The notes below the pieces were generated by a model. It saw only the letters and a program-made list of their open reading frames with translations. It searched no databases and had not been told where the DNA came from. A stretch of DNA of 64,000 bases from Bradyrhizobium forestalis (GTDB lineage Bacteria; Pseudomonadota; Alphaproteobacteria; Rhizobiales; Xanthobacteraceae): the NCBI RefSeq assembly GCF_002795245.1, contig NZ_PGVG01000013.1, positions 1 to 64,000 on the forward strand. Reading direction: 5' to 3'. Numbering within the stretch: position 1 is the first letter of the stretch; the number at the start of each line of letters is the position of its first letter. Shown here one piece after another: positions 17,419-27,664 of the stretch. The position numbers were made by a program, and so were the translations under genes.

Positions 17419-17429
17419 GGGATCTTCTT

Positions 17430-17451
17430 CCTTCTCCCCTGTGGGAGAAGG
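17430..17451. repeat. Perfect hairpin of a dispersed repeat
   Basis: Nine-base arms (17430-17438 and 17443-17451) around a CTGT loop, just after the Crp-type stop codon. No T-tract follows, so termination is uncertain. Confidence 0.6.
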
Positions 17452-17500
17452 TGGCGCGCGGCGCGCTCTTTTGAGCGTGATCGTGCTATACTCTCCCCGC

Positions 17501-18217
17501 ATGGGCGGGGCTTTGCTTCACACTCTCTTCGACGTCGTAGCGTGGCTGGCGGCCGCGGCGGCCGTCTACTGGCTGTCGCGACAGGGCTTGCGGTTTCCGG
17601 CGCAATCCTTCGAGCTGCCCTATATCGCCGCGCTGGTGTTCGGCGCCGGCATCGGCGCCTATCTGTTCGGCTCCGCCAATCTGTGGCTGTCGGGCGAGAG
17701 CGGCATTGCGCGCTCGGTCGAGGGCGCGCTGGCCGGCGGCATTGTGGCGATCGAGCTCTACAAATGGTGCGCAGGGATCACGATGCGAACCGGAGCCCGG
17801 TTTGCCCTGCCGCTGGCGCTCGGCATCGCGATCGGCCGGATCGGCTGCTACTTCGCGGGCCTCGACGACTTCACCTATGGCACGCCGACGGCGCTGCCCT
17901 TCGGCCACGATTTCGGCGACGGCGTTCTCCGCCATCCCGTGCAGCTCTACGAGAGCGTGGCCATGGCCGTGTTCGCACTCGTCTATGTGCTGGCGGTCTT
18001 GAACCGGAACGCCTTTGTGATCACCAATGGTTTCTACCTGGTGCTCGCCTATTACGGAGCGCAACGCTTTTTGTGGGAATTCCTCAAGCCGTACGGCACG
18101 CTGATCGGCCCCCTTACTTTGTTTCACCTGCTGTCGCTGTCCATCCTGCTCTACGCCGCCGTCATGCTGGCGACGGCGCCCAAAGCGAGACGCTTGCAAA
18201 ACGAGTTACTTGCATGA
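17501..18217 (+). CDS. Prolipoprotein diacylglyceryl transferase (Lgt) paralogue
   Basis: A 238-residue membrane protein with about six or seven hydrophobic segments. It keeps a recognisable Lgt core: ALGIAIGRIGCYFAGLDDFTYGTPTALPFG and HPVQLYESVAM, matching the family's GRxGNFxNxE and P-x-Q-x-YE regions. The second residue group differs (GRIGCYF, with Cys in place of Asn). It is shorter than true Lgt, and a housekeeping lgt would be expected elsewhere. The last codon overlaps the start of the radical SAM gene (ATGA), so the two are translationally coupled. Inference: a lipid-handling partner of the radical SAM enzyme rather than the lipoprotein enzyme. The ATG at 17501 is preferred over a GTG at 17441, which lies in a repeat hairpin. 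Confidence 0.8.
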   Translation: MGGALLHTLFDVVAWLAAAAAVYWLSRQGLRFPAQSFELPYIAALVFGAGIGAYLFGSANLWLSGESGIARSVEGALAGGIVAIELYKWCAGITMRTGARFALPLALGIAIGRIGCYFAGLDDFTYGTPTALPFGHDFGDGVLRHPVQLYESVAMAVFALVYVLAVLNRNAFVITNGFYLVLAYYGAQRFLWEFLKPYGTLIGPLTLFHLLSLSILLYAAVMLATAPKARRLQNELLA

Positions 18218-19659
18218 ACGCGCCGTTGCGTAAGTCGCGTCCCCACATCTTCTGGGGCCAGACCCAATCCCTCTGCGAGACCTGCTTGACGCTGGTGCCA
18301 GCCAAGATCCAGATCCAGGGCAACGAGGTCTGGTACGAGAAGCGCTGCAAGGAGCACGGCGTGCAGTCGACACTGGTGTCGACGGATGCCGCCTATTGGC
18401 GCCTGTGCAAGGATTTCATCAAGCCCGGCGACCGCCCGCTGCAATTCCAGCAACGCACCGAATTCGGCTGCCCCTATGATTGCGGCCTGTGTGCCGACCA
18501 CGAGCAGCATTCCTGCCTGGCGCTGATCGAGATCACCGAGCATTGCAACCTCACCTGCCCGGTCTGCTTCGCCGACTCCGCGCCGGCGCGAACGAAATTC
18601 ACCCCGCTGGCGACGGTCGAGAAGATGCTCGACGCGCTGGTCGCGAGCGAGGGCGAGCCAGACCTCGTGCAGATTTCCGGCGGCGAGCCCACGCTGCATC
18701 CGGATTTCTTCGAGATCCTGGAGGCCGTGCGCGCCCGCCCGATCCGCCACGTCATGATCAACACCAACGGCCTGCGCATCGCCCGCGAACGGGACTTCGT
18801 GGCGCGGCTCGCCGAGAACAAGCGTGGGCTGGAGGTCTATCTCCAGTTCGATTCGCTGCAGCGCGATGCGCTGATCAATCTGCGCGGCGCGGATCTGCGA
18901 AAAATCCGCCAGCAGGCATTGGAAAATCTCGAGCATTACGGCGTCTCGACTACGCTGGTCGCGACCATCAAGCGCGGCGTCAATGACGCCGAGATCGGCG
19001 ACATCGTACGCCACGCCCTCACCTGGAGATGCGTTCGCGGCGTCACGCTGCAGCCGGTGCAGGATGCCGGCCGCAACGAGAATTTCGACAAGAATGCCGA
19101 TCGCATCATGCTGTCGGAGATCCGCAAGCGCGTGATCGAGACCGGCGTGTTCGGCGACAAGGACATGATCCCGCTGCCCTGCAATCCCGAAAGCATCTCG
19201 ATCGGTTATGGCCTGCGCAATGGCGAGAAGGTGCTGCCGCTGACCTCGCTGTTACAGCAGGAGCAGCTCGTTGCGGTGATGCCCAACACCATCAGCCCGG
19301 AAAAATATCCGATGCTGCGGGAAAAATTCGTCGATCTGTTCTCGCTGTCGTCGGGGCCGCTCAACACCTCCGAGCGCGTCTGCGAACTGTTGTGCTGCCT
19401 GCCGAGCTTCGAGGTGCCGCAGGGTCTCACTTACGAGAACGTCTTCCGCGTCACCATCGTGCAGTTTCTCGACCGCTTCAATTTCTGCGTCGGCAACGTC
19501 AAGCGCAGCTGCATCCATTTCGTGACGGAGCAGGGCGCGATCATTCCGTTCGACACCTACAACCTCTTCTATCGCAACGGTGCGATCGCCCGGATTCGCG
19601 CCGGGCTCGAAGGGCAGACGTATCGCGAGGCAAGGCAAAGCGAGGAAGCGCCACAATGA
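18214..19659 (+). CDS. Radical SAM protein of the MJ0619/Tes-like type
   Basis: A 481-residue radical SAM enzyme with many cysteines. An N-terminal zinc- or iron-ribbon-like set (C21, C24, C45, C65) is followed by a second set (C86, C90, C93, C101) and the SAM-cluster motif C111-x3-C115-x2-C118. ISGGEPTLHP lies at about 154-163. C-terminal cysteines at 323, 390, 394/395, 425 and 433 could bind further clusters. This multi-cluster layout is that of the archaeal MJ0619/tetraether lipid synthase (Tes) group and its bacterial relatives linked to membrane-spanning lipids. The exact substrate here is unknown. It overlaps both neighbours by ATGA (18214 and 19656), fixing the start and placing it in one transcript with an Lgt-like protein. 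Confidence 0.85.
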   Translation: MNAPLRKSRPHIFWGQTQSLCETCLTLVPAKIQIQGNEVWYEKRCKEHGVQSTLVSTDAAYWRLCKDFIKPGDRPLQFQQRTEFGCPYDCGLCADHEQHSCLALIEITEHCNLTCPVCFADSAPARTKFTPLATVEKMLDALVASEGEPDLVQISGGEPTLHPDFFEILEAVRARPIRHVMINTNGLRIARERDFVARLAENKRGLEVYLQFDSLQRDALINLRGADLRKIRQQALENLEHYGVSTTLVATIKRGVNDAEIGDIVRHALTWRCVRGVTLQPVQDAGRNENFDKNADRIMLSEIRKRVIETGVFGDKDMIPLPCNPESISIGYGLRNGEKVLPLTSLLQQEQLVAVMPNTISPEKYPMLREKFVDLFSLSSGPLNTSERVCELLCCLPSFEVPQGLTYENVFRVTIVQFLDRFNFCVGNVKRSCIHFVTEQGAIIPFDTYNLFYRNGAIARIRAGLEGQTYREARQSEEAPQ

Positions 19660-19940
19660 GCGATACGCCACCGCCGGTTCTGCCACCCCTGCCAACGCCC
19701 GGCCAGGCACGCAGCGGCTGCCTCACAGCGCTGATGGTGGTTGCGGGGATCATCATGCTGCTTCCGGGTCTCTGTGCACTGCTGTTCGGCGGAATCTCCA
19801 TATCCGAGGGGGGCAAGATCGACTCGGACATCGCGCCGCTGGTCTTCCTGGGACTGGTGGTCGGCATCGGAGGCGCCGTCCTGATCTGGGCGGCGATCAA
19901 GGGGCGAAAGGCCCCCGTCCATCCCGGAACCCAGACTTAA
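19656..19940 (+). CDS. Small membrane protein coupled to the radical SAM gene
   Basis: The 94-residue product begins with a proline-rich stretch (MSDTPPPVLPPLPTPGQ) and has two membrane helices (about residues 23-47 and 60-82) with a short loop between them. The ATG overlaps the TGA of the radical SAM gene, the second such overlap in the cassette. No named family recognised. Being locked in translation to the two upstream genes, it is probably a small subunit or membrane tether of the same system. Confidence 0.75.
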   Translation: MSDTPPPVLPPLPTPGQARSGCLTALMVVAGIIMLLPGLCALLFGGISISEGGKIDSDIAPLVFLGLVVGIGGAVLIWAAIKGRKAPVHPGTQT

Positions 19941-19975
19941 GCCCCGGGAATTCCCGGACAAAATTCAGTCAACCA

Positions 19976-20011
19976 ACGGCCAAAGAACACATTGTTTTTT
20001 GGCCGTTTTTG
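19976..20011 (+). terminator. Rho-independent terminator closing the radical SAM cassette
   Basis: Ten-base arms (19976-19985 and 19999-20008) around a 13-base loop, followed by T's, 36 bp after the stop codon of the 94-aa gene. Confidence 0.8.
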
Positions 20012-20179
20012 CATATATTGCGCCGCAACGCGCAGGGCGCCCGGTCTGATATGGCCGGGCTTCCTTTTTGGGCGCAAAGCGCCCCGTTTCCAGTCTTCCA
20101 GCGTTGTTTCGAGAAGAGGTCCCGGTCCGACCGGCGAGATCGCGCTTAACCCATTGTTCGACCGCAAAGAAGCTCACTC

Positions 20180-22006
<1,827 letters not shown>

Positions 22007-22027
22007 GGCCGCCGCTCTCCTACGAAA

Positions 22028-22131
22028 CTGTCGTCGCCCGGCTTGACCGGGCGACCCAGTACGCTGCAGCTTCTCGGCTCTATCACGATCGTCTCTGGAA
22101 TACTGGATCACCCGCATTCGCGGGTGATGAC
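22028..22131. repeat. Intergenic palindromic repeat, family B copy 3
   Basis: TGTCGTCGCCCGGCTTGACC start, ACCCAGTACGCTGCAGC and ATACTGGATCACCCGC inside, TGATGACA end. Diverged from copies 1 and 2, with a separate small hairpin CACCCGCATTCGCGGGTG near the end. Confidence 0.7.
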
Positions 22132-22183
22132 ACCTGACTTGTGGTGGCTTCAGCGCGTATCAGAGACGTGCTAGAGCCCGCCC

Positions 22184-23431
22184 ATGACCTCCCTCCCCTC
22201 CTCCGTCGACGTCGCGATCATCGGTGCCGGGGCCGCCGGCCTCGGCGCCGTGCATGCGCTGCATGGCTCCGGCCTCTCCGTGATCGTGCTGGAGGCGCGT
22301 AACAGGCTCGGCGGCCGGGCCTGGACCGTGCAGGCCTCGCCCGAGGTGACATTCGACGTCGGCTGCGGCTGGCTGCATTCGGCCGACAAGAACTCCTTCG
22401 TCGCAATCGCGCGACGGCTCGGCTTCGAGCTCAACAAAGACCTGCCGCCCTGGCGCGAGCGCGCCTATGGCAACGCCTTTCCGCAAGACCAGCGCGACGA
22501 TTTCATGCGCGCGATGGACGCGTTCTATGAGCGCCTGTGGCAGGCCGCGCAGAAGGGCAAGGACGAACCCGCGAGCTTGAGTCTGGAGCCCGGCAATCGC
22601 TGGAATCCGATGATCGATGCGATCTCGACCTATATCAACGGCTGCGAATTGAAGGACATGTCCACGCTGGACTGGGACGCCTATGAGGACACCAACCTCA
22701 ACTGGCGTGTCCGCCGCGGCTATGGCGCGCTGATTGCGGCCTATGGTGCGCCCTGCCCGGTGGCGCTGAACTGCAACGTCACGCTGATCGATCATTCCGA
22801 GAGGCGCCTACGCCTGGAGACGCCGCGGGGCACGCTGACCGCGGACAAGGTGATCGTCACCGTGCCGACCAATCTCATTGCGCAGGAAGCAATCCGCTTC
22901 TCGCCGCCGCTCCCCGCAAAGGTGAACGCAGCAGCCGGCCTACCGCTCGGCGTCAACGACAAGGTGACGCTGGCGCTCGAGGACGCCGAGACCCTTCCGA
23001 AGGAGGGCAACCTGCGCGGCGCCACCATGCGCACCGAGATGGGCACCTATCACATCCGCCCGTTCGGCCAGCCCTGCATCGAAGGCTTCTTCGGCGGCAG
23101 CTTTGCGCGCGAGCTGGAGGACGCGGGCGACGGCGCCATCGCCGCGCACAGCATCGACGAGATCGCGGGTTTTCTGGGCAACGATATCAGGCGCAAGCTG
23201 AAGCCGCTCTGCGAGTCCCGCTGGGCGCGCGATCCGTTTGCGCGGGGATCCTATTCTCACGCGCTGCCCGGGCACGCCGGGGATCGCGCGGTGCTGGCCG
23301 CGCCGGTGGATGGACGGCTGTTCTTCGCGGGCGAAGCAACGTCGCCGACCTTCTTCACGACAGCGCATGGCGCGCGGGACAGCGGCGAGCGGGCGGCGAA
23401 GGAAGTGCTGGCGGTCAGTGGAAAGCGCTAG
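22184..23431 (+). CDS. Flavin-containing monoamine oxidase family protein
   Basis: A 415-residue FAD-dependent amine oxidase-like enzyme. The N-terminal dinucleotide fold VAIIGAGAAGLGAVHAL is followed by VLEARNRLGGRAWT, and the C-terminal FAD segment reads GRLFFAGEATSPTFFTTAHGARDSGERAA. A central substrate-domain region contains VIVTVPTNLI. No signal peptide, so cytoplasmic. Substrate not deducible; polyamines or aromatic amines are typical. It is a single gene flanked by repeats B3 and D1. Confidence 0.88.
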   Translation: MTSLPSSVDVAIIGAGAAGLGAVHALHGSGLSVIVLEARNRLGGRAWTVQASPEVTFDVGCGWLHSADKNSFVAIARRLGFELNKDLPPWRERAYGNAFPQDQRDDFMRAMDAFYERLWQAAQKGKDEPASLSLEPGNRWNPMIDAISTYINGCELKDMSTLDWDAYEDTNLNWRVRRGYGALIAAYGAPCPVALNCNVTLIDHSERRLRLETPRGTLTADKVIVTVPTNLIAQEAIRFSPPLPAKVNAAAGLPLGVNDKVTLALEDAETLPKEGNLRGATMRTEMGTYHIRPFGQPCIEGFFGGSFARELEDAGDGAIAAHSIDEIAGFLGNDIRRKLKPLCESRWARDPFARGSYSHALPGHAGDRAVLAAPVDGRLFFAGEATSPTFFTTAHGARDSGERAAKEVLAVSGKR

Positions 23432-23442
23432 TCTCATCTCCA

Positions 23443-23586
23443 TGTCGTCCCGGCGAAACGCCGGGACCCATACCGCGTGATCTTTCAGTAATGCGTGGTG
23501 CTCGTACCGCGGATCGACCCTTCACTTCCAGTCTTCGCCAAACGCTACCCTGTGGTTATGGGTCCCGGCTTCCGCCGGGACGACAC
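23443..23586. repeat. Intergenic palindromic repeat, family D copy 1
   Basis: GTCGTCCCGGCGAAACGCCG start, GGGACCCATACCGCGTGAT and CCTGTGGTTATGGGTCCC inside, GCCGGGACGAC end. Second copy at 33809-33935. Confidence 0.8.
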
Positions 23587-23610
23587 TGAGTTTGTCGCAT
23601 CGCTGTCGAA

Positions 23611-24018
23611 TCACTCGATCACCCTCGCCCGTAAATCCGCATCGGGCACGAAGCAGGCGTCATACTTCCCGAAGATGCGATAGCGATTGCGCGCGATGAG
23701 GTTGTAGATCGGGTCGCGCACCGGCTTAGGCACGACGAACAATGCGCGCACCCAGCCCCAGCCGGGGAGCTGCGACAGCACCGTCAGGGCTGCATCCGAC
23801 TTCATGAACGCCTCGCCGCCGTGGACGACCGCGTTGGTGTCGGGATCATCCGGATCGATGCCGAACGTTCGCGCCAAACGCGTCCCATAGACCGACTGGA
23901 TCGGCGTGAAACGAAACCGCTTCGCCGTGTCGCGCCTGGCGACGAAGCGGACCCAGCGCGAGCAGAAGACGCAGACGCCGTCGAACAGGATCACGTCGTC
24001 GTCAGGCCATTTTGGCAT
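23611..24018 (-). CDS. DCC-family (DUF393) thiol-disulfide oxidoreductase-like protein
   Basis: A 135-residue protein with the defining FDGVCVFCSRWVRF motif (Asp-x-x-Cys-x-x-Cys, about residues 13-19), a FTPIQS strand and YNLIARNRYRIFGK near the end, all typical of the DCC/YuxK family. A thioredoxin-like redox role is assumed for the family but not proven. Its start overlaps the stop of the SDR-DoxX gene (TGATG at 24016-24020), so it is the last gene of a coupled four-gene operon. Confidence 0.85.
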   Translation of the reverse strand: MPKWPDDDVILFDGVCVFCSRWVRFVARRDTAKRFRFTPIQSVYGTRLARTFGIDPDDPDTNAVVHGGEAFMKSDAALTVLSQLPGWGWVRALFVVPKPVRDPIYNLIARNRYRIFGKYDACFVPDADLRARVIE

Positions 24019-25337
24019 CAGCGGTTGTCCAACATGAGCAGCGCGACCAGCATCAGCACGATCGCCGGACCGGTCTTCACCAGCGCGCCGAGCGGTTCGA
24101 TCCACAGGTCGGGCGTCAGGATCGCCGCCCCCACCATATAGCCCAGCGAGGCGGTGATGCCCGCAACGAGCCCGACCGCCGCGGTGCGGCGGAAGGCGAT
24201 CAGCACGCCGATGCTCATGTCCATCAGGCTGGTGCCGATGGTGATGGGGTCGACCAGCGCGGGTGGGAAGTTGTGCGCGCTCAAGATGCCGGCGGCGGCG
24301 CGGTAGGATACGAACAAGGCGATGAAGCCCGAGACGATCCAGAATGCGGCCAGGCTCGCGAAGATCAGCGCCTTGACCAGAAACAGGCGCGCGAACCATT
24401 TGTCCTGGATGGTGGCGGGATGGCGCCCGACGATATCAGCCAGTGTCTTCGGCGCGATGCCTGTCGCAGCCAACCACGCCGAGGGATCACCTCGCACGCC
24501 ACGGCGCAGCTCGGTGATGGCCGTCCGGCGCATCGGCGGCATCCAGCCGAGATAATTGGCGAGATCGCCGAGGCGTGCGCTGAGATCGAGCATGACGGCC
24601 GGCATCGCGATGCGCGGCCAGCCGGCCGTGCCGAACGCATGGCGAAACTGCTTGACGACGCCGGCCATGGTGACCGGTTCGGCCTGCATCAGGTCCCAGC
24701 TCACCGCCTTCAGGGAGGCATCGTCGACGTCGCGTGCGGCAAGCCAGCCGATGGTCGCCGAAATATCCTCGATCGCGACGGGCTGGAATGGCGTTGCCAT
24801 GTCCTTGGCCGGCAAATCGACCGGAAAGGCAGCTAGCGCGCGGAGCATGGCGCTGCCGCCATAGGCTGCCGGCGCAATCACGAAGCCGGGCCGCAGAATG
24901 GCATGGGGAATGCCGCTAGCCCCGATCAGGCGCTCGGCCTCGCGCTTGGTCGTGGCGAAGGCGGTGCGATCCGCCTCAGGGGTGCCGGGGATCGAGATAT
25001 GCACCAGCCGGATTGCGCGCCCGCTGCCGCCGATCGCCTGAAGCAGCCGCGCGACGAAATCGCGATGCACCGCGCTCGTGTTGCTGCCGGGGCCATCCTG
25101 GAGCACGCCGAGGCAGTTCACGACGATATCGACGGAATGCCCGCTGAGGAGGCGCGTCAGCGCGGCCGCATCGAGGATGAGAATCGGCAGTTCGATGTCC
25201 AGCGCGCTCATCCTCTGCGCCGGCGACAGGCTCCGCGCTACGCCGACGACGCGAAAGCCCCGCGCGCGCAGATCGTCGGTGACGAAGCGGCCGATCAGGC
25301 CGGAGGCGCCGAGCACCAAAATGGTTCGCCCACTCAT
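24018..25337 (-). CDS. SDR-like NAD(P)-binding protein fused to a DoxX-like membrane domain
   Basis: A 439-residue fusion. The N-terminal half is an atypical/extended SDR (VLGASGLIGRFVTDDLR glycine motif, VVNCLGVLQDG, LRPGFVIAPAAYGG). The C-terminal part (from about residue 310) has four membrane helices of DoxX-like type. The SDR part resembles the NmrA/complex I subunit-type group of sugar-epimerase-like proteins. DoxX-like domains often accompany membrane redox enzymes. Its partners in the operon (DCC protein, DUF2269 protein) point to a membrane redox role. Start at 25337, 8 bp downstream of the DUF2269 gene. Confidence 0.85.
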   Translation of the reverse strand: MSGRTILVLGASGLIGRFVTDDLRARGFRVVGVARSLSPAQRMSALDIELPILILDAAALTRLLSGHSVDIVVNCLGVLQDGPGSNTSAVHRDFVARLLQAIGGSGRAIRLVHISIPGTPEADRTAFATTKREAERLIGASGIPHAILRPGFVIAPAAYGGSAMLRALAAFPVDLPAKDMATPFQPVAIEDISATIGWLAARDVDDASLKAVSWDLMQAEPVTMAGVVKQFRHAFGTAGWPRIAMPAVMLDLSARLGDLANYLGWMPPMRRTAITELRRGVRGDPSAWLAATGIAPKTLADIVGRHPATIQDKWFARLFLVKALIFASLAAFWIVSGFIALFVSYRAAAGILSAHNFPPALVDPITIGTSLMDMSIGVLIAFRRTAAVGLVAGITASLGYMVGAAILTPDLWIEPLGALVKTGPAIVLMLVALLMLDNR

Positions 25338-25345
25338 TGTTTCTC

Positions 25346-25813
25346 TCAGAACGGTTTTGCGATCATCAGCCAGAGGATCAGCATGGTCGCCCCGAAGCCG
25401 GGGAAGCCGAATGCAAACCAGCGGCGGAACAGGACGAAATAGCGCCGTGGGAGCTCACTGCGCTGCGCGGCGGCCTTGCGTGCGAGATCGCGCATCTCGA
25501 TCTGCATGAAGACGACGGGGACCCAGAACAAGCCGGCAAGGACGTAGAGCGCGAGCGAAGCGAGCAGCCAGCGTTCGGTGATCGACGTCGCCGACAGCAT
25601 CATCAGCAGGCCGCCGCTGACCGGCTGGAGAACCACGGCCGACAGCGTGAAGATCGCATCCGCAATCACCACCACCGAGGCGGTACGCGCGATGAACTCC
25701 GGATCCTGCATGCGATGCGCCATCAGCATGAAGAAGGCAATGCCGGTCCCGGTGCCGAGGATGACGATGGCGCCGAGCACATGGATAAATTTGACCAGGT
25801 AATACAGCGTCAT
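25346..25813 (-). CDS. DUF2269-family membrane protein
   Basis: The 155-residue product begins MTLYYLVKFIHVLGAIVILGTGTG with the N-terminal FIHVLGA helix characteristic of DUF2269. Three further hydrophobic segments follow, ending FPGFGATMLILWLMIAKPF. Conserved histidines in the first two helices (FIHVLG, MAHRM) could bind haem or metal, but this is inference. The start codon overlaps the stop of the upstream hydrolase gene by ATGA (25810-25813). Confidence 0.82.
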   Translation of the reverse strand: MTLYYLVKFIHVLGAIVILGTGTGIAFFMLMAHRMQDPEFIARTASVVVIADAIFTLSAVVLQPVSGGLLMMLSATSITERWLLASLALYVLAGLFWVPVVFMQIEMRDLARKAAAQRSELPRRYFVLFRRWFAFGFPGFGATMLILWLMIAKPF

Positions 25814-26709
25814 GGCTTCTTGGTCGCCACAGGCCTGGGCGGGTTCAGTGCGCGCGCGAGCTCGCCGCTTGCGGCTTTGACCCCGGCTTCGGTTTCGATC
25901 ATCCAGTGGCCTTCGCTGCCGACAGCCGGCAGCGAGCGAAAGTCGGCCTTGCCGCCGCTGCCACGAAATGCATCAGCGAGTTTCTGCGAAAATGTGGGCG
26001 CGAAATAGCTGTCATTGACGGCAACGAGCCACGTGACGGGAATGCGCGCCGCCTTGCCAAACTCCGCTGCGGCGGCAAGCAGCGTATGCGGCGCACAGAT
26101 TCGATTCGGCTCATCATGGGCATGGCCGCCGCGCCCCGGTGCAAACACTGTGATCGCGGAGATCACCTTCGGATCGGTATTGGCGAGCGCCAGCGCACCC
26201 CATCCGCCGGCGGAATGGCCGATCACGATCGCGGCATCCCTGCGGATGAAATCCTGTTTTTGCAGATAGGCTAGCGCCAGCGCAATTGCGTCGGCCGTGG
26301 CCCGGCCCGAGCGTGCGTAGTCGGCCTCGTCACAGCCGCCCTGATCCTCGACATAGCGGCCGCCGGTCGCACCATGGCCGGGCCGCTCCGGCACCAGCAC
26401 GGCAAAACCGCGCGCGACGAGATAGGCGGCAAGCGGGCGGTATTCCGGCTGCGGCATTTGCGCACGACGCAACGCGTTCTGCGTCGAGGCGTGCACGATC
26501 ACCGCGAGCCGGAACGGACCTGGGCCGGGCGGGCGAAACAGGAGGGCATGCGCAGCAAGGTCGGTATCCGGCGAGGGCACAAACCACTCTTGCCGACGAA
26601 ACGGTTCGCCCTCCTCTCCTGATGGGCCGAGCGTGACCTGAGCGCACAGAGGGGACGCAGTCAGGAAAGCCAGCAGAGGCAGGAGCGCGATGGTGTTGAG
26701 GAGCCGCAT
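25810..26709 (-). CDS. Exported alpha/beta hydrolase (dienelactone hydrolase type)
   Basis: A 299-residue protein with a signal peptide (MRLLNTIALLPLLAFLTASPLCAQ). The hydrolase core has FRLAVIVHAST (oxyanion strand), VPERPGHGATGG, the nucleophile elbow IGHSAGGWGA (G-x-S-x-G) and a likely C-terminal His in GSEGHWMIE. First gene of the four-gene operon running to 23611, with ATGA overlap to the next gene. An ester- or lactone-cleaving role in the periplasm is likely; substrate unknown. Confidence 0.85.
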   Translation of the reverse strand: MRLLNTIALLPLLAFLTASPLCAQVTLGPSGEEGEPFRRQEWFVPSPDTDLAAHALLFRPPGPGPFRLAVIVHASTQNALRRAQMPQPEYRPLAAYLVARGFAVLVPERPGHGATGGRYVEDQGGCDEADYARSGRATADAIALALAYLQKQDFIRRDAAIVIGHSAGGWGALALANTDPKVISAITVFAPGRGGHAHDEPNRICAPHTLLAAAAEFGKAARIPVTWLVAVNDSYFAPTFSQKLADAFRGSGGKADFRSLPAVGSEGHWMIETEAGVKAASGELARALNPPRPVATKKP

Positions 26710-26976
26710 GAATTGCCGAGAGCGAACGCGAACAGCGACAGCCAGATTAGTAGGAACGAATCATTTGCGGCCGACTTTCTGCGGTGCCACTGCCGTTCCC
26801 CCGTTACCGCGACGTAGTTTTGCACCGACGCCTGGCCCTGCGGTTGTCGTTTGAAATGGCGGCTTGTCCTCTTTCGGTACAACATGGTCGAAATACTGAT
26901 GCAGAAAGTCCACAGGTTAACCGATAATTAACGATAGGTCTTGCCGCCGGCGCGGCGACTTGATTTGATCGCGTCC

Positions 26977-27486
26977 ATGAGCACAACCCTGATCGAGGTC
27001 CGGCCGGCCAAAGCTGCAGATGCAACTGCGGTGGCGTCGACCCATGACGAAGCCTGGCGCTCGGCCTATCAGGGCATCATTCCCGGCGCCGAGCTGGAGA
27101 AGCTGATCAACCGCCGCGGTCCGCAGTGGTGGGACAGCGCGATCCGCAAGGGCAGCCGCGTCAGCGTGCTCGTGTTTGGTGACAAGATCGCGGGCTATGC
27201 CAATTACGGCCGCAACCGTGCCCGCAGCCTGCATTTCGACGGCGAGATCTACGAGCTGTACCTGCGCCCCGAGTTTCAGGGGCTCGGCTTCGGCCGCCGC
27301 CTGTTCGCTGCCGCCCGCCGCGACCTCATGCAGAGCGGGCTGAAGAGCATGGTGGTGTGGGCGCTCTCGGACAACGACCCGGCGACCGAGTTCTACCGGG
27401 CGTTGGGCGGGCGCATGGTCGCACGCTCGTCGGAGCGGTTCGGGCCGAAATCGCTCGATAAGGTTGCCTTCGCTTGGACCAATTGA
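26977..27486 (+). CDS. GNAT-family N-acetyltransferase
   Basis: A 169-residue acetyltransferase with the acetyl-CoA motif LRPEFQGLGFGRRLFAAA (Q/R-x-x-G-x-G/A, about residues 96-113) and the end motif DNDPATEFYRALGGR. N-terminal EVRPAKAADATAVASTHDEAWRSAYQGIIP is typical of the amino-group-acetylating branch. Substrate unknown. The ATG at 26977 is preferred over one at 26941 because the family begins close to the first beta strand. It is divergent from the hydrolase operon across about 270 bp, in which I see no gene. Confidence 0.85.
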   Translation: MSTTLIEVRPAKAADATAVASTHDEAWRSAYQGIIPGAELEKLINRRGPQWWDSAIRKGSRVSVLVFGDKIAGYANYGRNRARSLHFDGEIYELYLRPEFQGLGFGRRLFAAARRDLMQSGLKSMVVWALSDNDPATEFYRALGGRMVARSSERFGPKSLDKVAFAWTN

Positions 27487-27664
27487 GCTGCTGAAACCCT
27501 TCCCGGCAGCGTTTCCCGTCCGTCGATACCGTTGGCTTTCGAGCCGGTGATCGCCGGATTCATTATTTCACAAAAACGCGATGGATCAACGGGCCGAGCC
27601 CGCGTATGACAGCGCCAAAATCGCTGCCGGGCGCGATTTCACCTCGGCAACAACGGAGTCTTGA

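Noticed and set aside
17501..18217. Reading this gene as the housekeeping lgt
   Set aside because: The protein is short, the GRxGN-type motif has Cys for Asn, and it is locked in an operon with a radical SAM gene; a paralogue is a better call.
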